This document shows positions 54,186-63,138 of a DNA stretch of 64,000 nucleotides, one piece after another (positions within the stretch are counted from its first letter, which is position 1; each line of letters opens with the position of its first letter). The notes under the pieces are model-generated. The model was given only the letters and a program-made list of their open reading frames with translations, did not search any database and was not told where the DNA came from. Source of the DNA: Caldicellulosiruptor kronotskyensis 2002 (GTDB lineage: Bacteria > Bacillota > Thermoanaerobacteria > Caldicellulosiruptorales > Caldicellulosiruptoraceae); NCBI RefSeq assembly GCF_000166775.1, contig NC_014720.1, positions 2,350,501 through 2,414,500 of the forward strand. Reading direction: 5' to 3'. Both the position numbers and the translations under genes were made by a program.

Positions 54186-54959
54186 TTATTCTTCTTTTTT
54201 CTCTTCAATGAAATCCTTTAATTTTTTTAGCACCTTTTTCTCAAGGCGTGAAATGTACATCTGCGAAACGTTCATCTCCTCAGCAATTTCCTTTTGAGTC
54301 TTCTCTTCAAAAAACCGCTTTTGAACAAACTCTCTCTCAAAAGGCGAAAGCCTTTCAATCGCCTTTTTTACAGCTTCAACATTTTCCACCTGCAAGATGT
54401 TTTCATCGCTCTTGCCAAGAACATCTCCAAGCGTCATCTCTTCATCCTCATACATGGTCTGGTCCAAAGACTGGGGAAGATAGTTGTTAGATGCTTCCAT
54501 TACCTCTAAAACTTCTTCAGTACTCATGTTAAGATGCTGAGCAATCTCTTCTACCTTCGGTGGTCTTTTTAATTTTGTTGAAAGCACTTCTGTTGCAAGT
54601 TTTATCTTGGCAGAAGTTTCATAGATTCTCCTTGGAAGTCTGATGATTGAAGCTCTATCTCTGAAATATCTTTTTATCTCTCCCATTATGGTCGGGGTTG
54701 CAAAACTTGTGAATTTATAGCCCTTGTTGGGTTCAAATCTCTCAACAGCGTTTATTAGTGCAATACATGCAACCTGATAAAGGTCTTCATAGTCTATTCC
54801 TCTTCCAACAAACTTTTTTGCTATAATCTCGGCTATATAAAGGTACCTGTTTACAAGTTCATTTCTAAGTTCAATAGACTTTGTTTTTTGATATTCTTCG
54901 AAGAGTCTATCAATTTTTTCATCATCAATCTCTAATGTCCTTTTTTCATCAACCATCAA
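54186..54959 (-). CDS. Sigma-B/F/G-family RNA polymerase sigma factor
   Basis: This 257-residue sigma-70-family factor has region 2 (RGIDYEDLYQVACIALINAVERFEPNKGYKFTSFATPTIMGEIKRYFRD), region 3 (LATEVLSTKLKRPPKVEEIAQHL) and region 4 (LSPFEREFVQKRFFEEKTQKEIAEEMNVSQMYISRLEKKVL). Sequence alone does not separate SigB from SigF. The preceding rsbW- and rsbV-like genes show it is controlled by a partner-switch anti-sigma. It directs stress or developmental genes at promoters I cannot identify here. One base separates it from rsbW. Confidence 0.93.
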   Translation of the reverse strand: MMVDEKRTLEIDDEKIDRLFEEYQKTKSIELRNELVNRYLYIAEIIAKKFVGRGIDYEDLYQVACIALINAVERFEPNKGYKFTSFATPTIMGEIKRYFRDRASIIRLPRRIYETSAKIKLATEVLSTKLKRPPKVEEIAQHLNMSTEEVLEVMEASNNYLPQSLDQTMYEDEEMTLGDVLGKSDENILQVENVEAVKKAIERLSPFEREFVQKRFFEEKTQKEIAEEMNVSQMYISRLEKKVLKKLKDFIEEKKEE

Positions 54960-54960
54960 A

Positions 54961-55338
54961 TCAGACCCCTCGATGATATTTTTTGAGTTTTACTCTATGA
55001 CCATCCTCAGTTTTTTCAAATTCTGCTTCATCTATTAAAGTTTGAAGAATCATCTTTGCAAGCTCGTTGTCTCTCAGCTCACCATTGGGCACATCAATTC
55101 TTATGTCCAAAAACTCACTTGCAATGTTAAACTCCACAGATATTTTCCCTTTTAGCTTTTCTATTTCAAATAGGTTGAAAACCTCTGATATGGCCATTTT
55201 CAAATCTTCTATTGTTTCAAAATCAAAGCCTGCTCGCGCTGCTATCCCAGATAGTGTTAATCTTACTACCATAATATATTCAGCTTTTGGCGGAATTGTT
55301 AACATAATTTGGTCCATATTCGACTTTTGCCCCCTCAT
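54961..55338 (-). CDS. rsbW: Anti-sigma factor, RsbW/SpoIIAB-type kinase
   Basis: This 125-residue GHKL-fold serine kinase would bind and silence the downstream sigma factor and phosphorylate the antagonist. The N box appears in FETIEDLKMAISEVFN, with the glutamate and asparagine replacements usual in the RsbW group. It is compact, lacking the more glycine-rich ATP lid of SpoIIAB, so ATP binding should be checked. The start overlaps the antagonist gene by four bases. Confidence 0.87.
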   Translation of the reverse strand: MRGQKSNMDQIMLTIPPKAEYIMVVRLTLSGIAARAGFDFETIEDLKMAISEVFNLFEIEKLKGKISVEFNIASEFLDIRIDVPNGELRDNELAKMILQTLIDEAEFEKTEDGHRVKLKKYHRGV

Positions 55339-55643
55339 TCAATTCTGAACACCTTGTCAAGCCCGGTGATAGTGAAAACCTTCTTTACGTTGGGTTTTAA
55401 GTTCTTAAGAACAATATTTGTACCTTTTTGCTTTGATTTTTTCAAAGCACCTACAAATACACCAAGCCCGGTTGAGTCTATATAGCTTACATCGTTCATA
55501 TCAATAATAACATCACTTGATGATGTATCAATCAATGAATAAAGCTTGTCTTTCAAAGTTGGTGAAGAAAATATGTCAAGCTCACCTTTAAGCTCTATCA
55601 CAACACCATTTTCAGAAATTTTCTCTTTTAAATCAAGGTTCAT
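55335..55643 (-). CDS. rsbV: Anti-sigma factor antagonist, RsbV/SpoIIAA-type
   Basis: This 102-residue STAS-domain protein releases the sigma factor when unphosphorylated. The phospho-acceptor is Ser57 in YIDSTGLGVFVGALK, the canonical STAS motif. It heads the rsbV-rsbW-sigma operon. No phosphatase (RsbU/SpoIIE-like) gene lies in the window, so the input signal is elsewhere. Confidence 0.93.
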   Translation of the reverse strand: MNLDLKEKISENGVVIELKGELDIFSSPTLKDKLYSLIDTSSSDVIIDMNDVSYIDSTGLGVFVGALKKSKQKGTNIVLKNLKPNVKKVFTITGLDKVFRIE

Positions 55644-55695
55644 AACAAAAACCTCCGTAAATATTTTTGTATATCTTATTATACCATTTTAAAAT

Positions 55696-57090
55696 CTACT
55701 TTTCCAACCAGTATATTTTGTTTTCATAAATGTAAATATATACTGGAATAAAAAGTTCTCCTGTTTTCCTATATACAATATCAATATCAGATGGTTCTAC
55801 ATCTTTAAGGTTATATCTTTTTTCAAATTCTTTTACAGCCGTTTTTACATCTATTATTTTCATACTTTTAAATTTTGAAAAGTTTTTAAGATAAATCCTA
55901 CCACCAATAACATCTGCATTGTTTGAATAATCAATAAAACTGTCCACATCAAATATCCTGTATCCGTTAAAATAAAAGACAACCTCCGCCCTGTAGCCCT
56001 CCTCTTTGGGAAAGACAGATATTTTGTAATCCTTTATACCAAGTTTTTGTAAAATAAGGTCAGTCTTATTATAAACACTCTTTAAAACTTCTTCTTGTTC
56101 TTTGTACTCTGAGAAACGGTAAATTGAAACCTGTATATCTCTTTTGGCTACCACAAAATTTAAATAACCATCATAGACATCAGCTTGAACAATATTTTGG
56201 GGAGTAAAATACACTTTTTCATACACACCAGATGACACAATGGTTGATAAAATATCCAAAACATGTTCTTTGTCTATTTTAAGTTCCTCCTCTTTTAAAA
56301 CATAAACACTTTCCAAAACATTCTCTTCTTGCACTTTTACTATCATATCTTGCTTTTCTTTTTCAACTTCTTTACTCTGTTTTGTAACAATTACGGATGT
56401 ATCTGAACTTTCATTTTTAGAATTTGAATCAGAATCTTTCTCTATACTCTGCTTTGTTTTACTTTCAAAATCACTTTTAACAATTTTGGAGTTTTCAGCA
56501 TTCTGCAAAGATACACTTGAATTTTGAACTTTTTTGTCTGTATTATTTTTGTTTCCATTTATAGTAGAACTTGATTTTTTTGTAACTTCAGAAGATTTTT
56601 CAGACTCTGATTTTGTTGAAAATGATGTTACAAATGTCCCTTTACTGTCACTGCTCATCCTTTTATCATCATTTGAAGTTTGCTTTTGCTCTGTGCTCTG
56701 CGTCTGACTTTTCCCAAGATTATCACTTTTTTGTAAAGTCTCTTGCTTGGTAAAAAGATTGCTATTTTTGCTATTGTTATCATTCTGCTCTGTCTCTTGT
56801 CTTGTACTTGTATCCTGCTGTTGGAAAACTCTTTCCATCTCCGTCTTTACAAACGAGGTGTCCTGAATATTCAATCTCATCAAATCAAATTTAACAGCCC
56901 CAAAAACAACAATAGCTAAAATTATACATGCTGCAACAACTGTTGATATCCTAAAGAAAAATCTTCCTTTTTTTCTCTTATCATATTCTTTTAACAACAA
57001 ATCTTTCAGCTCTTGTTTAAATTCTTTGCGATATTCAACTTTAAAAGCCTCTTCAAAAATTTTGTCAAGTTTTTCATCATTCACTTTCAT
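55696..57090 (-). CDS. Putative membrane anti-sigma factor with long extracellular Ser/Lys/Asn-rich linker
   Basis: This 464-residue single-pass protein has a cytosolic N-terminus (1-~43, Lys/Glu-rich), a membrane helix (~45-66, ISTVVAACIILAIVVFGAV), and a low-complexity Ser/Thr/Asn/Lys/Gln stretch from ~90 to ~240. A folded C-terminal domain (~270-464) has a VLDILSTIVSSGVYEKVYF start. The gene overlaps the upstream ECF sigma gene by 14 bases, the usual arrangement of a sigma and its membrane-bound inhibitor. No zinc-finger (ZAS) signature is visible in the N-terminus, so the anti-sigma role rests on context and topology. The linker suggests wall-spanning sensing. Confidence 0.72.
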   Translation of the reverse strand: MKVNDEKLDKIFEEAFKVEYRKEFKQELKDLLLKEYDKRKKGRFFFRISTVVAACIILAIVVFGAVKFDLMRLNIQDTSFVKTEMERVFQQQDTSTRQETEQNDNNSKNSNLFTKQETLQKSDNLGKSQTQSTEQKQTSNDDKRMSSDSKGTFVTSFSTKSESEKSSEVTKKSSSTINGNKNNTDKKVQNSSVSLQNAENSKIVKSDFESKTKQSIEKDSDSNSKNESSDTSVIVTKQSKEVEKEKQDMIVKVQEENVLESVYVLKEEELKIDKEHVLDILSTIVSSGVYEKVYFTPQNIVQADVYDGYLNFVVAKRDIQVSIYRFSEYKEQEEVLKSVYNKTDLILQKLGIKDYKISVFPKEEGYRAEVVFYFNGYRIFDVDSFIDYSNNADVIGGRIYLKNFSKFKSMKIIDVKTAVKEFEKRYNLKDVEPSDIDIVYRKTGELFIPVYIYIYENKIYWLEK

Positions 57091-57619
57091 GCACCTCTTT
57101 TAAAAGCATTTCTTTGAGCGAATGTATTGCTCTGAAAAATAGGGCTCTAACAGCTACATCGGATTTGTTTTTTATCTTTGCAATCTCATGAAATTTCATG
57201 TTAGCACCGTACCGCAGAATCACAACTTCCTGCTGGTCCTTTGTAAGCTTTTTAAGTGCACTTTTAATTATATCTTTCTCAACTTTATCTAAAAGCTCAT
57301 CCTCTGGATTTTTCATCCATGTACTGTCTGAAATTTTTTCAATATCAACAAATTCTTTTTTGTTCCTGTAATAGTCATTTACAACATTCTGGGCAATACG
57401 GAATATCCATGCTGAAAAAGAACCATTTTCTTTCCATTCAAACCTGTCAAGTGACCTCAGCACTTTTATAAAGGTTTCGCTTGTCAGGTCTTCTGTAATA
57501 AGATGGTTGAAGGTTCTATAGTATATGTAAGAGTAAATCTTGTCGAAATACATCTCATATAACTTTTCAAAGTATTTCTTATCTTTCTTTGCTTTTTCCA
57601 CCAATTCTCTTTCATCCAT
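57077..57619 (-). CDS. ECF-family RNA polymerase sigma factor
   Basis: This 180-residue SigW-like sigma factor has region 2 (YEMYFDKIYSYIYYRTFNHLITEDLTSETFIKVL) and region 4 (LTKDQQEVVILRYGANMKFHEIAKIKNKSDVAVRALFFRAIHSLK). No region 3, as expected for ECF factors. Its translational overlap with the membrane protein downstream implies signal-controlled release. The regulon is unknown. Confidence 0.94.
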   Translation of the reverse strand: MDERELVEKAKKDKKYFEKLYEMYFDKIYSYIYYRTFNHLITEDLTSETFIKVLRSLDRFEWKENGSFSAWIFRIAQNVVNDYYRNKKEFVDIEKISDSTWMKNPEDELLDKVEKDIIKSALKKLTKDQQEVVILRYGANMKFHEIAKIKNKSDVAVRALFFRAIHSLKEMLLKEVHESE

Positions 57620-57779
57620 TGTCTACTTTTATTCCCCTCTTGCTTATTTTTTATCACACACCTAAAATTTTACTATATTTATTATAACGCGAAAAGCAAA
57701 AATTTTGTTTCGTTACCAAAATAACTTGTTGTTCGTATAATAATAAAGACTAAAAGGTGGCAGGTGCACACATTTTAGA

Positions 57780-58406
57780 ATGAATATATACCAGATCTTC
57801 GTGGTGATTTTGTCGCTTAACCTTGACGCACTCTTCTTTGGAGTTGCATTTGCTGCAAAAGGAATTAAAATTCTTACAAAGTCAAAGTTAATCATCTTTT
57901 TTACATCTATGAGTATCACCATAATTTCATTTTTCATGGGAAAAGGCTGTGGTAAATTTCTTGAACCTCAACTTTCTTCACACTTGGGCGCTATTTTTAT
58001 GATAATAATCGGCATAGTATTTGTAATTAGAACACTTATTGAAAAGAACAACAGCCCTTTACCCAAGACACTTGTTAACCTCTCTTTAAAATCGATCGGA
58101 CTTACTATAAAAATCATAAAAGAACCTGGACTATCCGACATTGATAGTTCAGGGTCAATTGAACCTGCAGAAGCTCTCTTAGTCGCTCTTGCGCTTTCGT
58201 TTGATAGCCTTTCTGCTTCATTCTCATTGGGTCTTTCAAACCTTGCAAATATATATCAAATACTTCTTATACCAGTATTTCAATTTATAGCTATCTCTGT
58301 AGGAAATGTCTTTGCCTACTTTTTTAAACCCTTCAAAAAATCAATTATTGCCAATTACATCCCCGGAATTGTTTTAATTATTCTTGGAATTTACAACCTA
58401 TTTTAA
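57780..58406 (+). CDS. ytaF: YtaF/MntP-family membrane protein
   Basis: This 208-residue protein has six predicted hydrophobic segments. The paired MntP-like motifs are SLNLDALFFGVAFAAKGIKI near the start and ALALSFDSLSASFSLGLSNL in the second half, both with the conserved aspartate. It resembles sporulation protein YtaF; MntP homologues export manganese. Because the organism type suggested here is not known to sporulate, a metal-efflux role is at least as likely. Divergent from the ECF sigma gene, with a good terminator after it. Confidence 0.85.
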   Translation: MNIYQIFVVILSLNLDALFFGVAFAAKGIKILTKSKLIIFFTSMSITIISFFMGKGCGKFLEPQLSSHLGAIFMIIIGIVFVIRTLIEKNNSPLPKTLVNLSLKSIGLTIKIIKEPGLSDIDSSGSIEPAEALLVALALSFDSLSASFSLGLSNLANIYQILLIPVFQFIAISVGNVFAYFFKPFKKSIIANYIPGIVLIILGIYNLF

Positions 58407-58412
58407 AAAAGA

Positions 58413-58465
58413 CAAAGAGGCTGAAAAGTCCTGTTCAAAAACAAGACCACGGCCTCTTTGCTTTT
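58413..58465. terminator. Terminator between ytaF and pepV genes
   Basis: CAAAGAGGC (58413-58421) pairs with GCCTCTTTG (58452-58460), followed by CTTTTT for the plus strand. Confidence 0.8.
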
Positions 58466-58467
58466 TA

Positions 58468-59859
58468 CTATTCTTTTGCAAGCCTGTAAATAGCATTTGC
58501 ATAGATTTTGCTGCAAAGGATTAGCCTATCTATAAGGATATATTCATCTTTCTGATGGGCAACTTCTTCATCACCCGGCATATTTGGACCAAAAGCAACC
58601 ACATTTTTTGCCCACCTTGCGTATGTTCCACCGCCAATCACAAGCGGCTGTGTATCGTCATTTGTAAATTCTCTGTAGACCTTAAGCAAGGTTCTGATTA
58701 AAAAGTGGTCAGCTTCAAAATAAAGAGGGGGAACGTTTGTCACCAAACGATATTCAATATTATAATCCTGCAGCACTTCCTTTACTTTATTTTCTATCTC
58801 CTCATATGAGGTGTCAACTGGATAGCGAACATTTATTGTAAGGACAAGTCTGCCTTTTTCTTTCCGTATCATCCCGACATTTAACACAAGCTTGCCTGAC
58901 TTTTCATCTTCAAACCCTATTGAAAGTTTTTCTCCAAACACATCAAATCCAATATGATTATTATAAAAGTCAATAAATCTTCTAAACTCATCCTCTTTTG
59001 TCCAAAGATCATTTAAAATATCAAACATATACGATATTGCATTTTCACCTTTGAAAGGCAGACTCCCATGAGCAGAAACTCCCTTTGTAATTATACATGT
59101 CTTACCAGCTTCTTCAAAAACTTCTGCCTTATCATTCAGCCCTTTTATACTAATAATTTCTTTAGCTTTTTGGACATCAAAACTGCCTTCGAACCTGCAC
59201 CTGTCAGGCACCATGTTAGGTCGATGTCCTCCTTCAATCTCAAAGGTATCTTCCACATCTTTTGTAAGCTCAAACACCAGAAAACCTTTTTCACCTTGAA
59301 TGACAGGAAAATCAGCATCTGGAGTAAATCCAACAGTTGGATATTTTGCTCTTTCAAAATAATACTGAAGACACTTAGAGCCACCCTCTTCGTTTGTACC
59401 AAAAACAAACCTTAGCTTTCTTTTAAGAGAAATCTTCCCTTCCTGGGCAAGCTTTTTAACCACATACATGCCATAAAGAGCCGCAACAGTCGGACCTTTG
59501 TCATCAATCGCGCCACGCCCAAAAATTTTACCGTCCTTTACAACCCCTTCATAAGGTGGCACACTCCATCCTTCCCCTTCGGGTACAACATCTAAATGAC
59601 CTATAACACACACATCTTCATCCTGATTTCCATAGACCGCCTCAAGCGCATATCCATCATAGTTTTTTGTTTCAAATCCCAAGCTTTTGCATAGATTTTC
59701 GCATACAAGCAGGGCATCATTAATTCCCTTGCCAAAAGGCATATTAGGTGCAGGTGTATCCTCAACACTCCTGATTTTTATAAGCTTTAAAGTAGTATTC
59801 ACTATTTCATCTTTTAAATTTTCAATTTCTTTATTTATCATCACTTTTACATCATTCAC
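58468..59859 (-). CDS. pepV: M20-family dipeptidase PepV
   Basis: This 463-residue cytosolic two-zinc peptidase cleaves dipeptides. Metal motifs include VCVIGHLDVVPEG (first His/Asp), GRGAIDDKGP (bridging Asp), FGTNEEGGSKC (catalytic and metal Glu), TPDADFPV (Asp) and a C-terminal His in DEEVAHQKDEY. Length matches PepV and is longer than simple M20 peptidases because of the extra lid domain. It starts at a GTG, overlapping cwlD by eight bases. In a four-gene tightly packed minus-strand unit with cwlD, TVP38 and the RACo-like gene. Confidence 0.93.
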   Translation of the reverse strand: MNDVKVMINKEIENLKDEIVNTTLKLIKIRSVEDTPAPNMPFGKGINDALLVCENLCKSLGFETKNYDGYALEAVYGNQDEDVCVIGHLDVVPEGEGWSVPPYEGVVKDGKIFGRGAIDDKGPTVAALYGMYVVKKLAQEGKISLKRKLRFVFGTNEEGGSKCLQYYFERAKYPTVGFTPDADFPVIQGEKGFLVFELTKDVEDTFEIEGGHRPNMVPDRCRFEGSFDVQKAKEIISIKGLNDKAEVFEEAGKTCIITKGVSAHGSLPFKGENAISYMFDILNDLWTKEDEFRRFIDFYNNHIGFDVFGEKLSIGFEDEKSGKLVLNVGMIRKEKGRLVLTINVRYPVDTSYEEIENKVKEVLQDYNIEYRLVTNVPPLYFEADHFLIRTLLKVYREFTNDDTQPLVIGGGTYARWAKNVVAFGPNMPGDEEVAHQKDEYILIDRLILCSKIYANAIYRLAKE

Positions 59860-60613
59860 TTTTTACCATCTCCTTTTTTTGGTCTAAATAGCTTAAAACT
59901 CCTTTTAATATTGAGTATGAAAGCCAGTCTTGGTATTGATGGTTCTGGAGCAAAGACAGTTCCATTTTGTTTGACATAAAACCACACTCTATCAATATAG
60001 CAGGAATTTTTAGGTTTTTTAGGATATATACATCTATTGGTTTTGGCTGTCGTCTATTTACAAGTCCATTTGGCATATATCTCAGTTCATTTTGGACAAA
60101 CAAAGCAAGTTTTTTCGCCTCCTCATTCGATTTGTCATAAAACACCTGCGCACCAAAGTACTTACTCACCGGAAAGCTATTTAAATGAATAGAGATAAAA
60201 ACCTGAGGATTATTTTCTAAAACAATCTCTTTCCTCTTTTTTAGGTCATGCGCCTTTTTATCATATTCGCTCAAATCTTCTTCTGTTGAACGTGTAAGAA
60301 GAACTTTAAAACCAAACATCTCAAAATATTCTTTCAATTTTCTTGCAATCTGAAGGTTTATCACAGATTCTTTTATATCACCACTCACTGCCCCCGGGTC
60401 AAACCCACCGTGCCCCGGGTCAACAACAACAAGATTTTTTGCTTGACAATTATTTTCACTAAATATCTCAACAACTTTTAACATATTGGTATTTAAAAAC
60501 AAAAAAACTGTGAAAGCTATAAAAGCTAAAAACGCTGTGCAAACTGAAAATAGCTTTAATTTTTTATTTTTCAATCTTTTTATTCCTTCCCTTATCTCTA
60601 TTTCCCATTTCAT
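59852..60613 (-). CDS. cwlD: N-acetylmuramoyl-L-alanine amidase, CwlD-like
   Basis: This 253-residue amidase_3 enzyme is anchored by an N-terminal helix (KLFSVCTAFLAFIAFTVFLFL) and acts outside the membrane on peptidoglycan. Zinc ligands appear in VVDPGHGGFDPGAVSG, SIHLNSFP and the glutamate in ILIECGFMSN. In spore-formers CwlD makes muramic delta-lactam of the cortex; in an apparently asporogenous host it may have a vegetative wall role. Fourteen bases after the TVP38-family stop. Confidence 0.9.
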   Translation of the reverse strand: MKWEIEIREGIKRLKNKKLKLFSVCTAFLAFIAFTVFLFLNTNMLKVVEIFSENNCQAKNLVVVDPGHGGFDPGAVSGDIKESVINLQIARKLKEYFEMFGFKVLLTRSTEEDLSEYDKKAHDLKKRKEIVLENNPQVFISIHLNSFPVSKYFGAQVFYDKSNEEAKKLALFVQNELRYMPNGLVNRRQPKPIDVYILKNLKIPAILIECGFMSNKMELSLLQNHQYQDWLSYSILKGVLSYLDQKKEMVKSE

Positions 60614-60627
60614 AATTAAATTTTATG

Positions 60628-61317
60628 CTAATTCTCTTCTTCTTTATCATCCTGCAAAAATTCTTTTATTGTTTTTGCAAAAAGAACTGGCGTGAGGGAT
60701 ATAACAATTACTAAACACAAGCTTAAATAAAATCCTTTAGAAAACGGTCTTAAGATATTTTCACCAAGATAAGCGTACAAAAAACATGCAGGTACTGTTC
60801 CAATAAAGGTGGCAAGTATAAAGTCTCTGTACCTTATCTTTGAAAGACCACATATATAGTTTATAGCATCATAAGGGAGGATTGGCACAAGCCTCAAAAG
60901 TAGTATGATTAAAAAACCTTTTTCAGCTATCTTCTTACCTACATTAGAAAACTTTGTGTTTTTAAGCTTTTTTTGCACATAGTCTTTACCAAAATACCTT
61001 GCAAACACAAAACCTATGGTAGATGAAAGAAGAGTACCTACAATTAAAATAAGTGCCCCAAATAATGTGCCAAATGAAAGTCCTGCAGCAAGCATAAATA
61101 CTCCTGCCGGAATGAAGATTATAAAAGATTTTACTGAGTAGAGTATTAAAAATGCAACTGGTGCCCAAACCCCAAAATGGGTGATATACTGTTTTATAAA
61201 CTTGGGGTTTAGCTGATGTTGTTTTTCAGCATATACAAGAGCAAATATGGAAAGTACCATGATAAAAATGAATATCCAAAGTTTTATTTTATCTTTCACT
61301 CTTATCTCTTCAACCAT
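60628..61317 (-). CDS. TVP38/TMEM64 (DedA-like) membrane protein
   Basis: This 229-residue protein has five to six hydrophobic segments and the SNARE-associated/VTT core: SFIIFIPAGVFMLAAGLSFG, STIGFVFARYFGKDYV and LRLVPILPYDAINYICGLSK with the conserved R-x-x-P-x-x-P. The family acts in lipid transport across membranes. The frame opens at a TTG (61353) but the ATG at 61317, preceded by AAGGTGAG, is better. It overlaps the RACo-like gene end by eight bases. Confidence 0.88.
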   Translation of the reverse strand: MVEEIRVKDKIKLWIFIFIMVLSIFALVYAEKQHQLNPKFIKQYITHFGVWAPVAFLILYSVKSFIIFIPAGVFMLAAGLSFGTLFGALILIVGTLLSSTIGFVFARYFGKDYVQKKLKNTKFSNVGKKIAEKGFLIILLLRLVPILPYDAINYICGLSKIRYRDFILATFIGTVPACFLYAYLGENILRPFSKGFYLSLCLVIVISLTPVLFAKTIKEFLQDDKEEEN

Positions 61318-63127
61318 CTTGCTTCTGCTCACCTTCTTGACTGAGGTTCTCAAATATCATACTTTCAACAAAAAACTGATTAAATTCCTGAGAATTTGAA
61401 AGTTCTATATAATCTACTTTCTTTACTATCTCCTGAGCTTCAAACTCCATTTTCTTGCCCAAAAGCACAAGCAAAGCTCCCGCACCAGCACTGTTCCCAA
61501 CAGAAACTATTTTATCTTTCAGTTTCCTTGGAATAATACCAATTCCAACAGCAGATTTCGGATTTATGTAATTCCCAAAACCGCCAGCTAAATATACATT
61601 TTCTATATCATCTTCTTTAATTTTAGCATGTTTTATCATCGTCTTTATTCCAGCTGAGATTGCTGCCTTTGCAAGCTGAATTTCTCTTATATCTTTCTGA
61701 GTTATATAGACAGAGTCGGTGATGAAAAAGGCTTGTTGATTGTTCACTTCTTTCATGTATGATTTATATGTATCATTTTGAACACAAAACCTGCCAGTTT
61801 CATCTATGATACCTTCTTTAAGCATATAAAAAACAGCATCAACTATCCCTGAACCACAAATGCCAAGTGGCGGTTTTTGCCCTACTGTTGTAAAATGTAC
61901 CCTACCTTCTTCTATTTTTACACTATCAACTGCTCCCTCAACAGCACTAATTCCGCATGAAATATTGACACCTTCAAATGCAGGACCTGCAGCAGTTGAA
62001 CATGCAATCAAAAATTGATTATTTCCAAGTACCATCTCGCCGTTTGTTCCAAGGTCCAAAAGAAGCGAAACCTTAGGACTTTTATGCATTCTAATTGAAA
62101 GTATCCCAGCAACAATATCAGCACCAACATATGCTGAAATGCTATTTAAAATCTTGACAGCACCTTCTGAATTTATTTCGAGCCCCAAATCATTCGGTTT
62201 TGCAATAATATTTTCGGTAAAAATCGGCACAAATGGAGAAACTGCAATTGTTTGAGGGTCAACCCCCAGAAGAAGATGTAACATTGTTGTATTACCTACA
62301 AATACTGCAACATATATATCATCTTGAGATATAAAGTTTTTCTGTGTAAGAATTTTTAATGCTCTGTTTAGTGAATTTAAAATTTCTTTTTGAAGAATAA
62401 AAAGCCCTTCTTCTTTTTCTCTTGCAAAATCTATTCGTGAAATAACATCAGCACCAAATTTCTTCTGAGGATTTACAAAAGAGTAAAAATCCACTACTCT
62501 TTTTTTAATCATATCAACAAGATAACATACAACAGTAGTTGTTCCAATATCCACAGCAAGACCAAATGCAAGGGAAGAGTTTTTCACATCCACAATCTCA
62601 TCTGAATAAATAACTGCATAAAAATCCTGGTCCTTCAGTCTTGCAAGCTTTTGCAATGTTCTTGGCAAAACTTTTAAATTGCTATTACCAATTACTTCTT
62701 TTAGCCTCAGTTCAAAACTTTTTTGGTCGTCTAAAGAAGGTTTCTGTAAAACCACCTTTTTTACAATTATATTTTCTTCATACTCAAAATCATTCAAGGT
62801 AAAATGTGAAAGTACATTTGTCTTTTCAGAAAATTTTTCTAAAAAAACATCTAAATCTTCGCAAACCTCTACCTTACATGCAAGCCGAACACCTCTTGAT
62901 ATCTCATCTTCTCTCAGGTGTCTTCTTTCTTCCGGTGTAAGATTTTCTAAATAAGGTTTTTGACCTTTTTTGACTCTCACCTTGCACTTTCCACACACGC
63001 CTCTGCTGCCACAACTTGCTTCAATGTCAAATGAGCTTCTTTGAAGAACATCCAAAAGATTTGATCTTTTTTCTGCTTCTATTTCTATCGCAGATTTATT
63101 TTCAGTATATATTCTTAAAACAGGCAT
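61310..63127 (-). CDS. RACo-like corrinoid-activating protein (2Fe-2S ferredoxin plus ASKHA/DUF4445)
   Basis: This 605-residue protein has an N-terminal plant-type 2Fe-2S ferredoxin domain with cysteines in CGSRGVCGKCKV and a fourth in RLACKVEV. It continues with a middle region and a C-terminal ASKHA ATPase-like domain: AVDIGTTTVVCYLVD, LLLDLGTNGEMVLG, ACSTAAGPAFEG, GICGSGIVDAVFYM. The family (RACo and DUF4445 proteins) uses ATP to reduce the cobalt of corrinoid methyltransferases. No corrinoid protein or methyltransferase is in the window, so the target is unknown. It starts 11 bases after the AI-2E-family stop. Confidence 0.88.
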   Translation of the reverse strand: MPVLRIYTENKSAIEIEAEKRSNLLDVLQRSSFDIEASCGSRGVCGKCKVRVKKGQKPYLENLTPEERRHLREDEISRGVRLACKVEVCEDLDVFLEKFSEKTNVLSHFTLNDFEYEENIIVKKVVLQKPSLDDQKSFELRLKEVIGNSNLKVLPRTLQKLARLKDQDFYAVIYSDEIVDVKNSSLAFGLAVDIGTTTVVCYLVDMIKKRVVDFYSFVNPQKKFGADVISRIDFAREKEEGLFILQKEILNSLNRALKILTQKNFISQDDIYVAVFVGNTTMLHLLLGVDPQTIAVSPFVPIFTENIIAKPNDLGLEINSEGAVKILNSISAYVGADIVAGILSIRMHKSPKVSLLLDLGTNGEMVLGNNQFLIACSTAAGPAFEGVNISCGISAVEGAVDSVKIEEGRVHFTTVGQKPPLGICGSGIVDAVFYMLKEGIIDETGRFCVQNDTYKSYMKEVNNQQAFFITDSVYITQKDIREIQLAKAAISAGIKTMIKHAKIKEDDIENVYLAGGFGNYINPKSAVGIGIIPRKLKDKIVSVGNSAGAGALLVLLGKKMEFEAQEIVKKVDYIELSNSQEFNQFFVESMIFENLSQEGEQKQDG

Positions 63128-63138
63128 TTTCTATATTT

